A DNA stretch of 64,000 nucleotides from assembly GCA_014529385.2 (NCBI GenBank), contig CM043944.1, positions 90,821,914 through 90,885,913 of the forward strand, given 5' to 3'. This DNA comes from Adiantum capillus-veneris. Lineage: Eukaryota > Streptophyta > Polypodiopsida > Polypodiales > Pteridaceae. The stretch's first letter is position 1; every line of letters begins with the position of its first letter. The notes under the pieces were generated by a model. It was not told the DNA's origin and made no database searches. It saw nothing but the letters and a program-made list of their open reading frames with translations. Shown here piece after piece: positions 33,943 to 44,451 of the stretch. The position numbers and the translations under genes were made by a program.

Positions 33943-36904
33943 CTACCCCACCAGCTCCTCAGGTTTTGCCATACTCTGGAGCTTGGGTTTTTGTTTTTCC
34001 AACATCTCTTGAGTAATTCTTACCAAATTTTGATAAGCTTCAAGCTTAGCTGCTTCCATGTCTGGAGAAGGATAGTTTTTCCATTTGTTTTCCATGTTTT
34101 GGCCTGCTTTAAGTCCCGCTTGGTAAGCTTTTAAGGCTACATTAATAGGCTCAAAAAATTTGTCAACCAAAATTGATCCTCCAGATTTCATGGTGGTTTC
34201 CTTGATTTCGCTTCCAATTTCTTTCACCTTTTCTTGGAATAGCTTCTTTGCATTCTCCTCGATTTCAGCCCTTTGTTTCTATTTTCTCATCTCATACCTT
34301 TTGTTTCTGCTTCTTTTGGTCTTTTGAGAGGAAATTTTTGTATTCTCCAAGGCATCAGAGGAGTTATGTTTCTTTTTCTTAGCCTGGGCTCTTTTCATTC
34401 TCCTTGATTTCAGCCCTTTGTTTCTATTTTCTCATCTCATACCTTTTGTTTCTGCTTCTTTTGGTCTTTTGAGAGGAAATTTTTGTATTCTCCAAGGCAT
34501 CAGAGGAGTTATGTTTCTTTTTCTTAGCCTGGGCTCTGGTGATTACCTTGATTGGAACAATTGCTTCACTCTCGGATGAGCTACTAGGTATCACTTGGAC
34601 TACGTTCACTACTGTTTTTTCCTTGTTTAAAGTATTTTTTGGACAATCTTCAGGGAAGTGTCCTCCCTTTTTGCAACACTATATGCAATAAGCTTCAACT
34701 GGCTTAATGTTCTTGTCAGGCTCTGGGCATTCGTTTTTCCAATGATCATCTGCACCACAATTATGACAGTTTCCAATTCTTGGCTTAATCATGGGTCTTA
34801 CCATAAGAGGTCTAACACCTTGATTAGCTACATAGTATATTGGTGCAAGCTCTGGTGTAGTATAAGTCATAGGTTCTTCCATTGATGGTGGATGTGAATT
34901 AGACCAGTATCCTTCTACCATTATTGTAGATGGACTAGGCTCAGCATAGGGTGTAACAGGCACTAGTGCTTGTTTATGACTCCCTCGGAATGCATGTACT
35001 TTATAGACATTACATTATGCCTTAGATACGGAGGTTTTTGATCCAATACAGGCTGAGGTCTTTCCATACCCATCCGTGGTCTTTGAGCTGGGGCCATATT
35101 AAGCTGATATCTATACATGGGTTGCCCTTGTGGTCTCATAGGCACTTATTGAATATTCCCATCATACTTTGGTCGGTAATAGCACTCATTGGTCTCATGG
35201 TTGTTCCGTTTACCCTCAATTGCACACCATTTTTGCGGCCTAATTGGTTGTCCTTGTTGAGGTATCCCTTGCCCTGGTCCCCTCATAGGTGCTTTTTGCA
35301 TGTTATTCATCATGTCATTCATCCTTTTGAGCATGTCTTCTATGGATGAAAGCGGTGCTGCAGCAGACGTTCCCACTTGTGCTGGTTTGGTGGATGCTGT
35401 TTTCTCGCTTTGGTTATCCTTACGGACATTTTCTTTGTTGAAAATATCACAACTGTCTCCTAAGTCAATAGCATATGATACACACTCTTCTAGGGTCACA
35501 TGCTTCTTGCTATACAATATAGCATGAAGTTCTTTGTTTAGTAGTCCCTCTAGAAACAATGATACTAGTCTTTCTTCTGCATCTCTAGCTCTGGGCATCT
35601 TGCAATGTATTGCTTCATTTGAGTTGCACAATCCCTAATAGACTCACCTTGTTTCTGTTTGAAGCTATAAATTTGAGCTATCGTATTGTGTTTGATCCCC
35701 GTTTTGGAACAAGCAGCTACAAATCCTTGAGCTAATGTATTTAAGTCCATGATTGACCTTGGTGGAATGTTTTGAAACCATGTCAATGCTTTTCTTTCTA
35801 GTGTCATTCCAAACCCCTTGAATTGAGTATGGAAATCAAATATACGTTATGCTCTTAGCCCTTGTTTAAAGCTTGCTAAGTGTTCATATCGATCCCTAGA
35901 TCCACTGTATTTTCTGACCATTTCTGAAAATCAGCTAGTCTTACATGTCTATTTGGTTCAACTCCCGATCTCCTGGCACTTGGTCTTGTTCCGAGTCCTT
36001 CAAACCAAACTGTTGGAAATAGTGACTCATGTAGCCTTGGACTAACTTTAGTGTCACCCGATTTTCTTCGTGATGAGGTGGTTTTTGGTTTCTTAACATT
36101 ACTCTCAAAAGATCTCTCTTATTGCTCATCTCTTGGAATAGTTTCTGGTCCTTGGCCCAATATCCAATCCCTTATGGAGTACCCTTAGTATTTGGTTTGT
36201 TCTACCTCCTCAGGAGTCATCATAACAAAGTTATTGTTATAACAATCCCTAAACAGGTAGGTTGGTAGATTTGTTGATCCCTTGTCCTTGATTTTGTAGA
36301 TATAAATGATCTTCATGGGCGTTAGCTGTCCTGGTTTGGCATGAGAAGTCCATAGAAGATCTTTTACATTTCTATCCTCCCAACAATAGACTTCGATACT
36401 AGGATTATCCATACTAAGCTGTTTCAAAGGCTTCAAGCCAACTTGATCGTATCCCTCGAATTCTAAAGTCGGTGGTCCTTTCTTTGCTGCCATATCTGGA
36501 ATTATGGTATTTACCTCTAATCCCTATTTTTCTATCACGTCAAGGTTTTCAACTTGTAAATACTGAGTTCCGTTTCTGTCCATGTACATTTTTTCTTGTT
36601 TGTTTGTCTTGATTTCCTCTTCAAACTCAATACCATGTTCATCAATGCGAATAGCGTACTCTTCATTAGGATTCAGGTAAACCTGAGCTCCATGGCGATT
36701 AGTCTTATAAAAAGAGATTATGTGCTTATATCGCACCATCGTTCCAATTTCTGAGTGAGTCGAATAGGAAGACATTGTAGAGACTTCTTCAAAGATAGTG
36801 CGTAAGGAATTGCCTTGATTCACACTCTCTTCAATGGATACTCTACTACCAGTCTCTCCAAATATGCCTTGACTAGCTAGTATACGACCATATCTAAGGT
36901 TCAT
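33943..36904 (-). pseudogene. E2 gag
   Basis: Starts at 36904 (MNLRYGRILASQGIFG). A Gag core reads ALTWFQNIPPRSIMDLN, FVAACSKTG, FKQKQGESIRDCATQMKQY and LVSLFLEGLLNKELHAIL (35800-35500). Two zinc-knuckle-type sites follow: CAIEGKRNNHETNEC (about 35175-35225) and the canonical CHNCGADDHWKNEC (about 34730-34775); a third, CCKKGGHFPEDC, follows an in-frame stop. Frameshifts and stops split it into at least six pieces. Gag would package the element RNA. Confidence 0.82.
34251..34540. repeat. 145-bp tandem duplication in E2 gag
   Basis: Units 34251-34395 and 34396-34540 are almost identical and contain 'CAGCCCTTTGTTTCTATTTT' and 'GGCATCAGAGGAGTTATG'. Confidence 0.96.
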
Positions 36905-38858
36905 ATAAACTTGTGAATCCCTAGATAGAGTACTTACCGTCGGATTGACTTATTGTCAACTTCTTCCACTTGACTTGATAGCAACTTCAATCAAGCTTTC
37001 AATTCCTTGTCTACAACCTGATTCCTGCATCGGTTTTAATCAAGTTAGCTATTCTTTGACAAAAACTGTAGAATTCTTGCTAGCTATTGTGACTGGTCTA
37101 TGTGTATCTCTTCAAATTGACCTGAGTGAGTTAGCAGTTGAGACTTTCAAATTCTACTTTTGCAAAAAGTCAAAGGACTAATCTATAAACTGGAAACTGA
37201 GTGAACATATACTAATTTGGATCCAATTGAACCCAAAACTTCCCGGTGGCCTTGTATTATGTTGGTCTAACACTATACAAGTTCAAAAGTCAAAAATGGT
37301 GTCTCTATCTAACAGTAGTAAATAATCACGATTATTTACTTTTCTCAGTTTTTTGCACTTTTTGGCTGGATTTGCCAAGCATGCAACTTGTTAAGGTCTC
37401 TGGACAATTTTCACCAAGTTTGAACAAAATTTGTCCAAGTTATCACCAAGTTTTCAAGAATTTGGCTTAAGTTTGACTTTTGTGATCCAATTTTCACCAA
37501 AGTTGATTTGTGTGGTCTACTTGATATGCTTAACCTTGTGGTATACTCAAATATGCAAGATTATCAATTTTTTGTAGCAGATGTAAATAATCGCGATTAT
37601 TTACTTCAATAATCATTTTCCAAGTTTTTGTTCCAATCTTGACACAGATCTGTTAAGTATCTCAACTTAAGCTCCCTGGCCAAGTTTCATCAAGTTTGGA
37701 CAATTTTTGTTCAAATGGTGATCAGTTTTGTATCTACAGACTGATTTTGCAAATTTGGCAACAATTTTCAATCCAATGATCCAAATCTTATCAAATTTGA
37801 TTTGTGGGCTTATTATAGCATGCTAAAGCTAGTGGTATCCTGACTTGGTCAAAAAACTTGAAAAATGGGGCAGATGTAAATAATTGCGATTATTTACTTC
37901 TGACAAATTTTTGCATCTTTTTCGTCAATTGAGCATATACACATGTTTATCACATCAATATAAGCATATGGGTCAAGTTTCCTTAAGTTTGAACAAAATT
38001 TTCTCAATTTACACTCAGGTTCTCAAAAGTCAGTACATAATTTAATTTTACCCGAGTTTTTGGTCAATTTGGTGATCCAAATCCTATGTGCCTTTACAAA
38101 AGTTGTTTGTACACATGCATAGAGTCTCTGGTATCAACCTTGGTCACTTTTGAGTCAGAAGTAAATAATCGCAATTACTTACTTTAGGCCCAAAATGAAC
38201 ACTTTTTAGAACTTTTTCACTGGACAGTCTTTTCATGAGCTATTTTAAGCCTTTGAGTCAAGTCAAAACTTAATTTGGCCTAAAATATCAAGAAAAAGTA
38301 AATAATCTGAGTTTTTGCAAACTCTTGAAATTTTTACCTCAATGTGTCCTTGAGCTTACCCACTGGTTCATACAACTTTTAAAGCATACTCTCCAATCGG
38401 ATTGAGTGGTTGACAGTCTTCTAGTGCTATTTCTAGCCATAGACCTAAAAGTCTGCACTTCACATAACAACTCACAATTGATTCTTTGGGAGAGAGCAAT
38501 GTCTTGAAATCCACCTCGGATTCTACTTACCCTACTCCTAGATTCTAGTGCAATGGAGTTGTGGAAAGTGTCCACAAACACTCGTTTTCTTGTTTTTTAT
38601 GGTTTTCTGAGCCTTGATCTTAAGACTTGTCTTGTCCATCAATCATTCTCAAAATTCTAATCTAATTCTACAATCCTAAAATCCTAAAGGCACTCAGCAA
38701 GCACGATTACTTCCAAGCTACCTCTACACAGCAAAAGACGACACCCTTAAGCTATGCGGTTTTAAAAAGAAAGTTTTTCCTCTAGGAGATCCTAGAGGAA
38801 GTTAAAGGATAACTTCACAAGACGCTCGTATTTTTCCCTAGTTTAGGTCTCTTCGATT
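36905..38858. repeat. E2 leader built of ~285-bp degenerate repeats with a palindrome
   Basis: Copies of the 22-bp palindrome GTAAATAATCG/CGATTATTTAC lie at 37318-37339, 37583-37604 (perfect), 37876-37897 and 38161-38182, with a half copy at 38298-38311, i.e. every 265-293 bp. Between them similar 'CAAGTTT..TCAAGTTTG.ACAA' blocks recur, so the leader looks like a degenerate tandem array. No ORF is supported. Confidence 0.82.
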
Positions 38859-38874
38859 CTCGGCAGCGGCGCCA
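38859..38874 (-). promoter_or_regulatory. E2 primer-binding site
   Basis: Minus strand TGGCGCCGCTGCCGAG, two bases inside the 5' LTR end. TGGCGCCG-type sites are common in Tat/Athila-type Ty3 elements. Confidence 0.87.
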
Positions 38875-38876
38875 AA

Positions 38877-39764
38877 TGTGGGACGGGTGTCTAACCTCAC
38901 TCCTATCTTATTGCAAATGTAGCGAGAACCACGAATAAATTGTCAATCCATGGGACGAAGCTGACTTGACTAGTGCATAGAGGCTACAAGAGGTTGTCAA
39001 TATCTTGGAAAACAACAAAAAATTTGTATCTAACTCAAGCTACACTCAAATGACCGAAATCACAAAAGCCAATCACTCATCCGCAAACAAATCACATCCG
39101 TTACAGCATCAACTGACATCCAAACGTAATGAAACTTCTAGGAAATGTTTATAAGACCTAAGCACACATGCTTATGGTCTAAAATCCCACTTTAGGTCAA
39201 GTGCAAAAATCGTGATTATTAACAGTAGTGGATTTTTGACGTAGTAGTTTTTGACCCAGAATGCATCTAAATGCTTAGCAATGATGCCCCAATACCCCGC
39301 CTATACTTAGTTTTTGATTTTGAAGTGTAAATTCCTACTTATATGATGAGATTAGGTCGCGAGTCGGCGATGCCAAAAGCTATGAATATCGTAAAATGCT
39401 TACGTCAATGCGTAGAGCTCTTACTTGCGGTTGCAACGCAACAGACACGACTGCAATGTGACAACCGGGGAGGGAGTATGAAGCACGAGAAAGAGAGAAG
39501 TGAGCACCGTTAGCTCATGATGTATTTCATTATCCAAAAACTTATCAAAATCTGTTAGCCAAGGTTTTTGGTGGTGAAAACTAATAATCTGGGAGCTCTA
39601 ACTAAAGACAGGTTTATACAATCTGGAAGCTTGTAGCCCCGGCTCATCAATTCCAATATTTATTTGGAAAATAATAGTTAAAATATTCTCAATTCATCAA
39701 AATAATAAATTTTTTTACAATGAGAGCTCCGAAAAATGGTATCCAAGTTAGCTTGCTGCTAACA
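38877..39764 (-). repeat. E2 5' LTR
   Basis: 888 bp; in element orientation it begins TGTTAGCAGCAAGC and ends CCCACA. Matches 20306-20805 at both ends. A half copy of the leader palindrome is at 39205-39222. Confidence 0.94.
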
Positions 39765-39769
39765 ATCAT
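39765..39769. other. E2 target-site duplication, right
   Basis: ATCAT, identical to 20301-20305. Confidence 0.93.
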
Positions 39770-40260
39770 CTTTTCATTCAGACAATGAGGTTTTTGTTTT
39801 GTCTCATTAAGCACAGATTTCTAGGCCACCCAAAGCACCTTGCTCTGTTCATACCATTCCCAGATCTAATCAATGATTTGTACATATCTCATTTGATCAG
39901 CCAGTTCATTGAAATAGAGGACTGGATAAAATCATAGTATCTCCTCATCCTTCATGGGAATCATGTACATCAGTATCGATGAGTTTTCCTCGATGTAGTT
40001 GAGGACGGTCTAATTTTCTTGCTGCATCATCTTTATCACAACTCTAACAAATTGGAAACTATAGGATGCTAGAGAATATCTTGAGTTTCTTGATGAAACA
40101 TCTCCTGAGTATAGATTCAAAGTGGATGGAATTGTGGTGAGCACAAGGATGGAGAATTCAACCTCTTGCATCACATGCCTTCCCCCAAAAAGAGTTGTAT
40201 TTGAGCCACTTGCAAGGACTTGAAAAAACAAGTTCAATATTGTAATCATTGCATTTTGCA
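39770..40260 (-). pseudogene. E1-ORF3-like segment of the interrupted minus-strand unit
   Basis: Minus-strand reading gives FFQVLASGSNTTLFGG, then FVRVVIKMMQQEN*TVLNYIEE and ILMYMIPMKDEE, matching LMQQENQVVMNFLE and LIYVVPTKDS of E1 ORF3 (12851-12943), and further YEQSKVLWVA matching the E1 block at about 13040-13080. Stops sit at Gln positions. E2 cuts this unit at 39769; the homology continues at 20300-19570. Confidence 0.68.
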
Positions 40261-40439
40261 AATATATTTGTCTTTTCTACCTTATTATGATCATTATTTA
40301 TGTTGTTTTAAACTGACATAACACCATGATACACATTTAAGAATCAAATAGTTGGTATTAAGTATTTGAAGTACAAAATTATGAACCACCAAAGGGTATA
40401 TATATGTTCATATGGACAAAATGAACAAAAGTGTACATA

Positions 40440-41122
40440 GCTTTTGTGGAGTAATCAATCATGAAACTCCACTTTTCTTTTTTCCTGAGAGGCTTCTGCA
40501 TCCTTAGAGACCCTTTTTCTTTTGTGTTCAAGAAGGGGTGAAGTTAGTTCAGGAGGGGGGGGGGGGTGTTGACTTGGGCTCCTCAGGGCTTGGCACGAGG
40601 GACTTGGCAGGAGTTGGTTCTTTGGGTTCCTGAGGAGTGGTTGGATTGGGTGAGTTGGCAACCTTCTTTGGCAACATGAATGGTAGCTTGAAAGGTGAGC
40701 TAGGTGCCTCCCCCTTACCGTTCTTAGCTGAACGACGCTTTTGAACCTTGAATTTCAATGGTGAGTGGAATGGATGACCCTTTGTATCTGCTTTTCTTTT
40801 TGCAAGGCTCTTCTTGGTGGGGCTCTTCTTCTTGGCATGGCTCTTCTTTGTATGGATTCTCTTTGAAGGGATCTTACTTGTATGGCTCCTCTTTGAAGGG
40901 ATTTTCTTTGTATGGATCTGGACTCTTCTTCATGTGATCCCTTTTCTTTACAACTGAACCCTTGGTGGCTCTACCTTTCTTTGGTGGCAAAGGAGACTCT
41001 TTTTCATCTGCAGTTGGCGCCATAGGAGAGTCTAGATCATTTGGGTTTATTTATCTTTCCAAAACCATAGAAACATCCTTCTCTCTCACCCACATGACCC
41101 AAGACTCTGGATATTCATGCAA
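40440..41122 (-). pseudogene. Lys/Ser/Pro-rich basic tail segment of the interrupted unit
   Basis: From 41122 an exon-like start reads LHEYPESWVMWVREKDVSM, then after one TAA a frame MAPTADEKESPLPPKKGRA. After a frameshift a strongly basic stretch has repeated IPSKR-HT-K and KKSPTKKSLAKRKA units, followed by Pro-rich PSSPFKLPFMLPKK and PTTPQEPKEPTPAKS. A run of Cs (40551-40565) breaks the frame again. Composition recalls histone tails, but I see no named domain. 40261-40440 is AT-rich and probably intronic. Confidence 0.5.
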
Positions 41123-41211
41123 CTGCAACAAATAGTAAAAGAAAATAAAGGACATGAGTACATACATAGTTAAGACGTAAAAAAAAAATCAATCGCACAT
41201 GAGATACATAC

Positions 41212-41532
41212 TTATAGAGAGTGTAGTCATCATGCACCTTGACTCAAGATATCTCCATGCATTGGCAAGCACCTTCCATCCATAAAATGTTGAGTCTATT
41301 TGTAAAGGTACTTTTTGATTGTAGTACTTGAAACCTTCTATATTGTAATCCTTATTTGTGGTAATCAAGTGACCAATGCTAAGTTTGGCAGCACTGCAAG
41401 AAGACATCAACCAAAAAACTACTAATAGAAAACAATAGACCATCAAGCATAGATCATACTTCATACTTATAGTTTACTTCTCCCATGGATACTTGACAAT
41501 GAGTTCATAAATATAATATCTTTCTACAAAAG
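41212..41532 (-). pseudogene. Two exons of the H3-like unit, downstream of the E3 insertion
   Basis: Exon 41478-41532 reads ERYYIYELIVKYPWE and ends at a GTAAAC donor (41477-41472); an 84-bp intron with a TTCTTGCAG acceptor precedes exon 41212-41393 (AAKLSIGHLITTNKDYN, FYGWKVLANAWRYLES), which ends at GTATGT. Another intron with TTTGTTGCAG leads to 41122; that join needs a one-base frame change. The first exon is cut by E3: its 5' part is 55258-55289. I do not recognise the domain. Confidence 0.6.
41528..41532. other. E3 target-site duplication, left
   Basis: AAAAG, identical to 55258-55262. Confidence 0.93.
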
Positions 41533-41890
41533 TGTGAGGTCCCTGCCCCTTTTTGAGAGGAGTGGAGTACCTTTGATAGGTCTCCAATCCTGAAAAAGAA
41601 AAACCAACGGACATTGCCTTAGCTACTACGTAGCCACGGGCATGAACCGTTAGTGAAGGAGTGGTCCTATCTCGCTATGGTGGAGCGTGACCACCATAAC
41701 CCTATCTAAAAACTATCTATAATCAATTATACCTAAAAGTATAAATCTTAGAGTGACCAACCTGTGCGCTTTTTTCCCCATGTTTTAGAAGCACAGACGC
41801 CAAGGTTTGTCTCTTTTAAGATTTATGACTTAAAGAAAAACAATTTCTAGCGTTGGAAAGTTACCCGACTCATCGGGTCCACCCGTCCAT

Positions 41891-41917
41891 AGAATGATAC
41901 CGTCGGGGTATCATTCT
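41891..41917. other. Hairpin in the E3 LTR
   Basis: Perfect 11-bp stem AGAATGATACC/GGTATCATTCT with a 5-base loop; conserved in the 5' LTR (49821-49847) with only loop changes, and slightly shortened in the solo LTR. Confidence 0.85.
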
Positions 41918-43194
41918 CCCACTTTTCACCTCGCACTCACCCTTCTTTTGTTATCTAATTACTACCACACTGTTTAAACATACATGTTCCTTTACTTTAT
42001 TTATGATACTGGTTCGTTAAAACAGCCCTTCAAACAGTATTACAAACAATTGTCAAACAAGAAGTCGTCCAATTTTAAACCAACAACCCTTGGATTAGGT
42101 TCACTCAAGAATCTCTACTGGCGCTATTATGTCCGATCGGTATATACATTATTTATAAAAACCCTTGTCCTCATGAGCGTCCCATACCGCTCGACAAGTA
42201 TTCGTTGTGCTAATCTCGATGTACTCCCATCACAGCAACAACGGTGCCAATCTGGGCGTCATCCTCATGCCACGGTAAAACAAAACTATAGTATCCAACT
42301 GGGCTAATCTGGGTGTACTCCCACCACAGCATCAGCGGTGCCATCCTGGGCGTCATCTCATGCCTCGGCAACTGCCTCATAATGCCAGTTCTAATAAGTA
42401 GAGAGACTTGAGAGAAACCAGACTGAAGGTTTTGGACAAACATTCTTTCCTATAGCAACCAGTTTAACCAGACATTCTTTCCTACTTGTCAAACATATGC
42501 CGAGTTTCTTGGGGTTAAGCCCCGTGGTTTCGGTCCGTGTTTTCTTTTCATAAGGTAAATAATATATTCCTATGGTTTCGCATATGCAATGATGCATAAC
42601 TTGAAACTACAATACTAACATGTACCATAGCTCCGATTGGTCCGATTGGTGGAGACATAGCATGTTCCGCAGGGGTTCCACCGTTGCTTGTACCGGCTTC
42701 ATGATCATTAGCGCCTTGTGTTCGAGCACGTTTTAGAGACATTTTTTTGTGCTACACTTATGTTATACACTTAGAACATTAAATTGGTCAATTTCCCTAG
42801 TAATCTCCTTGTTTCCAAAGAGAGTCTGTAATTTGAACCCTCGCCAACTCGGATTCACACTTAGTGTTGTTGTTCTACATCTAATTTCTATACATCAAAT
42901 ATTTGCTAATCGGAATTGATCAAAATTTAAGTGTGTAAACTACGAGTGTAAGTTTAGGACTGCATTACTTTTATGCATGACATTTCTAATCTAACTCTAA
43001 CTTCCATTTCTATACTTCAACTAAATCAAATTTTTAGTATTATTCAAAATTCTACTTAATCTAATTGACAATAAAATTGTTGAATGAGAATTTCATCATG
43101 TATAATAAGAATATGATAAGTTCTTCTATGTATTAACTTTCAATTAACTATGCATAAGTAAATAGTGAAGATGCACTAACTAAAGAGAGTAGGT

Positions 43195-43690
43195 ATACTT
43201 AGAGAGATTAGAGTAAGAAAAAACATACATACACATCTTTTCTAAAGTTAGTTGAATCTTACTATCCATTAGAAAGATTAGAGTAAAAGAGAACACACAC
43301 ACATCCTTTTCTAAAGCTAATTGAATCTCACCAATCTATTAGAGAGATTAGAGTAAAAGACAACACACACACACACACACACACATATCCTTCTTAAAGC
43401 TAATTGAATCTTACTAATCTATTAGAAGATTAGAGTAAAAGAGAACACACACACATCCTTTTCTAAAGATAATTGAATCTTACTAATCTATTAGAGAGAT
43501 TAGAGTAAGAGATAGCACACACATACACATATCCTTCTTAAAGCTAATTGAATCTTACTAATCTATTAGAGAGATTAGAGTAAGAGATAGCACACACACA
43601 CACATAGCTAATTGAATCTTACTAATCTATTAGAGAAATTAGAGTAAGAGATACCACACATATACACATATCCTTCTTAAAACTAATTGA
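43195..43690. repeat. VNTR with embedded (CA)n in E3 3' LTR
   Basis: About eight ~60-bp units of 'TAATTGAATCTTACTAATCT', 'ATTAGAGAGATTAGAGTAA' and a short (CA)n. Copy number and (CA)n length differ from 51115-51545 and 53810-54305. Confidence 0.9.
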
Positions 43691-44422
43691 ATGCTCAATT
43701 AATACGCACCTTATTAGTCCACTAGAGTTTTTGCTCTCTTAGTGGTTTGTGGACGTCTTCTCTCTAAGAGAAGTGGCAGCACTTCGTGAGCACTATAGAG
43801 GCAATCTCTATGTCTAAAACGTTCAACTTTTTTTCCCCAATTTTTAAATTTTTTTAAAAATAAATATAAATAAATAAATAAATAAATATTTTCCCCAAAA
43901 ATCATACCCACGTTTTTGGTATCCTTGTGGTACCCATCAGCTTGACCACTTTGTCATTATCATCAAAAGACACACATGCCCCCCCCTCATTAAGATTAGT
44001 CAAGACTAGCCTCTCCTTTTCATGTGACAGTGTGTCCCACTTTGTCCCCTCCTATGTGAGTCTAGGTGAGTCCATGTGCCTTCATTTGTCATCCATGTGT
44101 ATTCTTTTGTCTTTATAATTATTTTACTTATTTCCTTAATGATAATTTACTTTATATTTTTAAGTTAAACTTTACAGTCTTATATTAACTTTACAGTAGT
44201 AAAAGAAAATTCTACAATCAGTAACTAAGTCTTGCAATAAGTTAATTAGTGATTTGTATAGCTAATCATGTCAGAATTTTGTAGCGTAAATTTTAAATTT
44301 TAGGTTTTCTCAGCCTACGATTCATAATTTGAACTCGAATATCTTAAATAATAAGTGATGGTTAAAAAAAAATTCAAATGCGTAATAGAGCTTGTGTGAA
44401 ATTCGAAAGTAGAGACCTTACA

Positions 44423-44436
44423 ATCTCCCCAACTTA
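44423..44436 (-). other. E3 polypurine tract
   Basis: Minus strand 'TAAGTTGGGGAGAT' directly before the 3' LTR. Confidence 0.85.
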
Positions 44437-44451
44437 GAATTTGAGATGCCC

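Larger units (their letters stand above)
20306..39764 (-). mobile_element. LTR retrotransposon E2 (Ty3/gypsy, Tat-like), 19.5 kb
   Basis: Minus orientation. 5' LTR 38877-39764, primer site 38859-38874, long leader, gag (36904 to about 33940), protease, RT, RNase H, integrase, a second retropepsin-like domain, a 2.2-kb repeat-rich non-coding stretch, a third ORF (24972 to about 20930), polypurine tract and 3' LTR 20306-20805. Perfect ATCAT duplication at both ends proves the limits. All main ORFs are present but broken, and a TRIM (21280-21928) is nested in the third ORF. Size and order resemble large Tat/Ogre-type elements (family knowledge). Confidence 0.95.
41533..44422 (-). repeat. E3 3' LTR (2890 bp)
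   Basis: In plus reading begins TGTGAGGTCCCTGCC and ends GAGACCTTACA. It holds a hairpin (41891-41917), a 94-bp imperfect direct repeat (about 42210-42395) and a VNTR (43195-43690). It lacks about 38 bp around 43819 that carry the TATA box in the other two LTR copies. Confidence 0.95.

Noticed and set aside
40440-40760. Two overlapping Pro-rich minus ORFs as separate genes
   Set aside because: They are two frames of one segment separated by a C homopolymer at 40551-40565.
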